From: Fimbriiglobus ruber
GTDB lineage: Bacteria; Planctomycetota; Planctomycetia; Gemmatales; Gemmataceae
Direction of reading: 5' to 3'
NCBI RefSeq assembly: GCF_002197845.1
Contig: NZ_NIDE01000017.1
Location: forward strand, 666,712-730,711
DNA length: 64,000 nucleotides
The notes below the pieces were generated by a model. It was not told the origin of the DNA and did no database searches. It saw only the letters and a list, made by a program, of their open reading frames with translations. Made by a program: the position numbers and the translations under genes. Below, piece by piece: positions 59,871-64,000 of the stretch; position 1 is the first letter of the stretch; each line of letters opens with the position of its first letter.

Positions 59871-60614
59871 TTATGCCCCAGGTGGTGAAATCTCGTCGCC
59901 CCAATGCTCGGACTCCGCAATCCTGCCGCGCTTTTCCGCCTCCCACAGTTCCCGGAACTTATCTTGCACGAAGGTGTTCAACTCGTTCGTGAATTCAATC
60001 GGCAAGCCGAGTATTTTGATCAGTTCCAGCACGTCCGAGAGGTCTTTCAGTCTCCCGGGATTTGTCATACCAGAGGCGAGTTTTAACTCAATCAACATGG
60101 GGAGAGTGATGTAGTGAATTCCCTCGGCTTCGAAGCTCGCCTGTCGGGGGTCGGGGAACGAAACGGGCTTGGGTTTGCCATCCCCCGGGTAGTCACCTGT
60201 CGTGAGGAATTCAATCTTCACGCCGAATTGAGTGTCCCGTAGGTGCTTGCTGTTCGTAAACGGCGGGACATATCCGAGACCTTCGAGTTTTTCGTGAATG
60301 ACCTTGAGGTCGCTTTTGGTAACGAGCAGATCGACGTCTTCCGTGAAGCGGCGTACCCCGTGCCGGAACAGTGCCATCCCGCCCACTACGGCGTATGGGA
60401 TTCCAAGTGCTTTGAGCCGAGACGTAATCTTGTGCAACGCCTTGAAGACTGCACTATCTTCCTCGAAATGTCTGCTCCCCTGGCTCAATGCCCACCTCGG
60501 ATCGCGGTTAAGCAGCTCTTCATAAATCGGAACGCCCGGCGTCGCCACGACCTTCGTCGTGGTACCTTCTCTAGCCTTCTGGCGTTTCACTCGTTTGTCG
60601 TCGAGATCGGCCAT
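59871..60614 (-). CDS. AbiEii-type nucleotidyltransferase, orphan (2)
   Basis: A 247-residue nucleotidyltransferase-fold protein with the GG motif in LGIPYAVVGGMALFRHGVRR and the D-x-D motif in TEDVDLLVTKSDLK, then SDVLELIKILGLPIEF in its helical C-terminal part. It is related in fold, but not close in sequence, to the protein at 56355. The ATG at 60614 is preferred to a TTG two codons earlier. No antitoxin-like gene is adjacent. The local base composition is less GC-rich than most genes here, which may mark recent arrival. Confidence 0.78.
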   Translation of the reverse strand: MADLDDKRVKRQKAREGTTTKVVATPGVPIYEELLNRDPRWALSQGSRHFEEDSAVFKALHKITSRLKALGIPYAVVGGMALFRHGVRRFTEDVDLLVTKSDLKVIHEKLEGLGYVPPFTNSKHLRDTQFGVKIEFLTTGDYPGDGKPKPVSFPDPRQASFEAEGIHYITLPMLIELKLASGMTNPGRLKDLSDVLELIKILGLPIEFTNELNTFVQDKFRELWEAEKRGRIAESEHWGDEISPPGA

Positions 60615-61184
60615 AGTCAATCAATCTGCCGGTGGCCGTGGTGCTTAACAACAAAAAACAGGAGCGATGAAAACTGCCTGTCCGACCGCCCACTACCGCT
60701 ATTCTTGCACGGGCAGTGACGACCGCCAATGAGAATCCGTCAGCGCTCGTCGGCACCAGCCTTTCAAGCCGGATGACCAAAGCGGCCACCTCGTCGGCCG
60801 AGCTAACAAGCTGATCCCCCGAGCGGAGCGGTCCTCCCCCGACCTCAGACTAATCCCGTACACCGGATTGGGAGGCCGCCGTGTCCGACCGCCACTCGTG
60901 GACGTGGAGGGGACCACCGGGGGCACGGAACCCGGTCCCGAGGGAATTTCTGCGCTTTTTGCGCCTTGCAGCGCGTTTTCTGACAATGAATGGACCATGA
61001 CACGACTGCACGGAAAATTGTCGGCTCAGTGGGACGCGTTTCGTCGTCGAGCATCGACTTGCACGCGCGGGCCGGGGCCGGTTTTTGCGCGGTCGCGCGT
61101 AGGTTAGGATCGACCGAGGAATACGGTCCCGACAGTCCTTCAACAACCGGACTCGGGAGGTACGTGTGAAGGTGGTCGAACCAG
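60615..61184. other. Gene-free gap before the second ECF-WD40 gene
   Basis: No gene is supported in 570 bases; short open frames on both strands have no protein-like features. A small inverted repeat lies near 60951-60970 (GCGCTTTTTGCGCCTTGCAGCGCG). The promoter of the nucleotidyltransferase at 60614 is expected in the left part. Confidence 0.5.
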
Positions 61185-64000
61185 CTATCGTCCCAGCCGG
61201 TCCAGCGCGGCACGGGCTTCCGTCGTGAGCCGGGCTCCCGGCGCCCCGTCCGCGAAGGCGGCCAGGAGCCGGCGGGATTCGGCGTCGCCGACCTGCTCCA
61301 GCACTTCGACAGCACGGAGGCGGCGCAAGAGTTTCTGCCCCTGGAGCCGGTCCAAGAGTTGTCCCAAGCTCCCCGCGACTTCCGGCGATGGATCGCGGGC
61401 ACGGGCTTCGTTTATTGCCGATTCGGCCGCCTCGCCCAGCTTCTCAAGTTTATCGAAGGCTTTTGCTCGAACCATGAACTGGTCGCTGTCCAGGTCGCGA
61501 ATGGCGTCCGCCGTCTGCTTCGGATCGGCCCGCGGAACGATCTTCAACTGTTGCTCGATCAGCGGCACGGCCTGGCGGGGGGCGGCGCGGAGCGTGCGGA
61601 TGCCGTGGAACGCGATGGCGGCGTCTTGCGCGGCCAGGTCGGCCCAGGCGGCGTCGAGCTGGTCGGCGCGGAACCGCTCGGCCGGTTGGCGGCGGTCGAG
61701 TCGGCCGGTCGCGTCCCACATAAGGGCGGTCGTGTCGACGCTGCCCGAGGCGATCGTGCGGCCGTCCGGCGAGACGGCCACGCTCGTGATGGGAGCCTGG
61801 TGCCCGCGGAAGCGGTGCCGCACTCCTCCCGTGGCGACTTCCCAGACGATGCACTCGTTGCCGTGTTGACTGCCGCCGATCACGGTCCGCCCGTCGGGTG
61901 AGAAAGTCAGACAGTCGCATCTGTCTTGATCTCGATCAGAACATCTCACGAGGCGAACCTCTTTCGCAGTCGCTATTTCGTGGAAGCGGAGGTACGACAC
62001 ACCGCGGTTGTTCTCGACGGTGCTTGTGGCGTATACGAGGAGTTTCCCGTCCGGCGAAAAGACCGCGTCCCCGATATTTCCCTCCGACGGAATCTCGCGG
62101 ACGGATTTGCCGGTTTTCGTATCCCAAAGTACGACCACATGGTTCGTAACCGACGCCAACGTGCTTCCGTCCGGAGAGAAAACAAGACGGTAGTAGAATG
62201 TCGCTTTCGGGGATACCAGATCGTGGAGCATTTGACCCGTTTCCATGTCCCAAAGGCTGATGTGTTTATCGTACCAAGTGGTCGCAAGTGTTGCCCCGTC
62301 GCGCGAAAGAGCCAGGCAGCGGATTCCGTACGGGGAGCCGTATGGCGAGAATTGACGGATAACTTTCCCGTCGGTCGCGTCGAGAACTTGAATGGCCTTC
62401 GGCCCGTCACAGACGATGAATCGACCATCGGGCGTGAATACCGCGGGACGCCCTCCCTTCCACCGGCGGACCTGCTTGCCGCTGGACGTGTCCCAGAGCC
62501 GGGTCACACCGCCTTCACTGGTGATCGCCAGACGCCCGTCGGGCGAAAAAGCCAGATCCCCGATGTCATGGTCCGGGGCGTCCGGCCGGGCGAGGGGTTT
62601 GCCGGTGGCCGTCTCCCACAGGCGGAGCGTGTGTTCGCCACCATTGCTCGCGTGACTGGTCGTCGCCAGCGTCCGGCCGTCGGGCGATAACGCGATCGTC
62701 TGGATCGACTGGTTGTGGGCGCGGAACCTTCGAGTTTCCTTTCCGGTTTCCGCGTTCCAGAATTGGACCGATCCGTCCTTGTGGCCGGTAATTAACGCTT
62801 TGCCGTCTGTGGTGAAAAGGACGGCATTCAGGACCAAATCGGGGGGTGATGTGACGACCCACCGGGTATCTCTTCTTGCGATTTCCACCAGTCCGAGTTG
62901 GACGTGCTTGTCTCCAAGGCGTGTGACCGCCAGGAACCTCCCGTCGGGCGAAAAGGCCAGCGAATGGTCCTGCGTTCCGGCGTCGCTCCCGATCAGGGAC
63001 GACTTGCGAGCGGCCAGGTCGCACAGGTGAATCCCGCGCGAGTCCGCCACTGCCAGGGTCTTCCCGTCCGGCGAAAAGACACCCCGGGTGGCTTCCCCTT
63101 CGAGGGTCTTCACCGCGTATTGTTCTTTCCCGGTTTCCGTTTCGACGAGGTGGAACAGAGCGTCGCCCACCCCCCGCCGGCCGAGGCCGTAAGCCACCGT
63201 TTTGCCGTCCGGAGAGAAGGCGACCCAGCCGGCCAGAGGGGCCAACTGGCGGACTTCGCGGCCGGTCGCCGCGTCCCAAAGGCAAGTCGGCCCGTTGATC
63301 CGAACCCCGGCCAGCAGTTTTCCGTCCGGGGAGAACGCCAATTGGTCTACGCCCAGTTCCTGGATGCCCGGGATTCGGGCATCGGCGTCGAATCGGAGGT
63401 GTTCCTTCCCGGTGGCCGTTTCCCAGATGTGAACCGTGGTGCCCATCCCGGCGGACGCCACGTGTCGGCCGTCCGGGCTGAAGGCGATCGCGTAGGCGTG
63501 CAACCGGTGCCGGAACCGGATTGTTCCCAGGCGGGCGAGGGCTTCGGCCGGCAGGGGATCGCCGAACGCGTCCACGTGCGCCGGGGCTGCATTCTCAGCG
63601 ACGGCCCCGGCAGTTACAGGGGCAGCGGGTGGGCTCGGCTTCTCTCCCTCCGTCGGGCGGTTCGCCAGTGACCACCCGGCCAGGGCCAGGAACGCGGTCA
63701 AGACCGTCCCGGTCAGCACGACGCTCGTCTTGCTCACGCGGATCATCTCCCGGAAGAGTGTGGTGACGGCCGGCGGCGCCACGTCGACGACCGACGCGCC
63801 GGCCGCCAGTAAGCTGGCGATTCGAGCGGTGGATGTCGCCAGGGCGGCGGGGACATCGCCCCGGGCAGCGGCTTCGCCCAACGCGACCGCCGCGGCCAGC
63901 GCGACGCCGCGGCGACCGAGCCCCGCCTGCAGGCGGCTCCGCGCACGGTTCAGCCGGCTCGAAACGGTGCCTTCGGAGCACCCGAGTTCGGCGGCCGCCT
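61185..64000 (-). CDS. ECF sigma factor-WD40 fusion, N-terminus beyond the window
   Basis: The frame is open to the right edge, and the translation from 63998 reads AAAELGCSEGTVSSRLNRAR, which is sigma-70 region 4 (helix-turn-helix). Region 2 must be outside the window. A membrane segment (VVLTGTVLTAFLALAGWSLA) follows, then a Pro/Ala linker and about 12 WD40 blades (LAFSPDGKLLAGVRINGPTCLWD, VAVSPDGRTIASGSVDTTALMWD). The final ~150 residues (DSDQFMVRAKAFDKLEKLGEAAESAI) are HEAT-like helices. Same architecture as the protein at 30962, but with the helical end domain added. Confidence 0.9.
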   Translation of the reverse strand, partial: AAAELGCSEGTVSSRLNRARSRLQAGLGRRGVALAAAVALGEAAARGDVPAALATSTARIASLLAAGASVVDVAPPAVTTLFREMIRVSKTSVVLTGTVLTAFLALAGWSLANRPTEGEKPSPPAAPVTAGAVAENAAPAHVDAFGDPLPAEALARLGTIRFRHRLHAYAIAFSPDGRHVASAGMGTTVHIWETATGKEHLRFDADARIPGIQELGVDQLAFSPDGKLLAGVRINGPTCLWDAATGREVRQLAPLAGWVAFSPDGKTVAYGLGRRGVGDALFHLVETETGKEQYAVKTLEGEATRGVFSPDGKTLAVADSRGIHLCDLAARKSSLIGSDAGTQDHSLAFSPDGRFLAVTRLGDKHVQLGLVEIARRDTRWVVTSPPDLVLNAVLFTTDGKALITGHKDGSVQFWNAETGKETRRFRAHNQSIQTIALSPDGRTLATTSHASNGGEHTLRLWETATGKPLARPDAPDHDIGDLAFSPDGRLAITSEGGVTRLWDTSSGKQVRRWKGGRPAVFTPDGRFIVCDGPKAIQVLDATDGKVIRQFSPYGSPYGIRCLALSRDGATLATTWYDKHISLWDMETGQMLHDLVSPKATFYYRLVFSPDGSTLASVTNHVVVLWDTKTGKSVREIPSEGNIGDAVFSPDGKLLVYATSTVENNRGVSYLRFHEIATAKEVRLVRCSDRDQDRCDCLTFSPDGRTVIGGSQHGNECIVWEVATGGVRHRFRGHQAPITSVAVSPDGRTIASGSVDTTALMWDATGRLDRRQPAERFRADQLDAAWADLAAQDAAIAFHGIRTLRAAPRQAVPLIEQQLKIVPRADPKQTADAIRDLDSDQFMVRAKAFDKLEKLGEAAESAINEARARDPSPEVAGSLGQLLDRLQGQKLLRRLRAVEVLEQVGDAESRRLLAAFADGAPGARLTTEARAALDRLGR

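Overview
The window is GC-rich and densely coded. It looks like chromosomal DNA from a planctomycete of the Gemmata type (Gemmataceae). The case rests on family content: a DUF1559 protein with a prepilin-like N-terminus, a TIGR03000 domain, two ECF sigma factors fused through a membrane segment to WD40 propellers, three CRTAC1/ASPIC FG-GAP proteins, a PQQ-propeller protein, a di-heme cytochrome with a YVTN propeller, a formylglycine sulfatase and many signal-peptide proteins. No tRNA, rRNA, CRISPR array, prophage or intact transposase was seen. Two genes run off the edges: a TPR protein on the left and an ECF-WD40 protein on the right.

Layout. 0-7.9 kb: TPR protein, coaD with a class V aminotransferase, an M50 site-2 protease-like protein, a DGPF/YCII protein with its ECF42-type sigma factor, and a PQQ propeller. 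8-15.8 kb: DUF1559 pseudopilin divergent from a small lipoprotein, two translationally coupled CRTAC1 proteins, a DUF2007/zinc-ribbon protein, a YcjF-like membrane protein and a YCII protein. 16-19.9 kb: Gfo/Idh/MocA oxidoreductase, a glycosyltransferase-39-like protein and a membrane-anchored protein. 20-26.6 kb: a duplicated region with two terpene-cyclase-fold paralogues (one broken by two frameshifts), a Pmp3/YqaE peptide and two PstS paralogues without pstCAB. 27-37 kb: a secreted TIGR03000-methyltransferase, a GNAT/antitoxin pair, a cytochrome, an ECF-WD40 protein, and a TPR plus CRTAC1 operon. 37.3-39.9 kb: an island of very small genes including a CdiI-type immunity protein. 40-49.3 kb: polysaccharide and ester breakdown (GH5, beta-helix-PDZ protein, esterase, sulfatase) with an Rpn-like nuclease and a methyltransferase. 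49.5-56.1 kb: a diguanylate cyclase, then a TolC/MFP/permease efflux operon with no ATPase gene beside it. 56.3-60.7 kb: two orphan nucleotidyltransferases, a NadD-like/NAD kinase fusion and a TDH-like epimerase between inverted CACAGAG repeats. 61.2-64 kb: the second ECF-WD40 gene.

The main themes are extracytoplasmic signalling and scaffolding (ECF, propeller, TPR and FG-GAP proteins), heteropolysaccharide turnover at 40-49 kb, and accessory defence-like or orphan small genes at 28 and 37-40 kb. Four apparent single-base indels lie in or next to short G runs, so some broken genes may be sequencing artefacts. All family assignments come from reading the translations; no database search was run.
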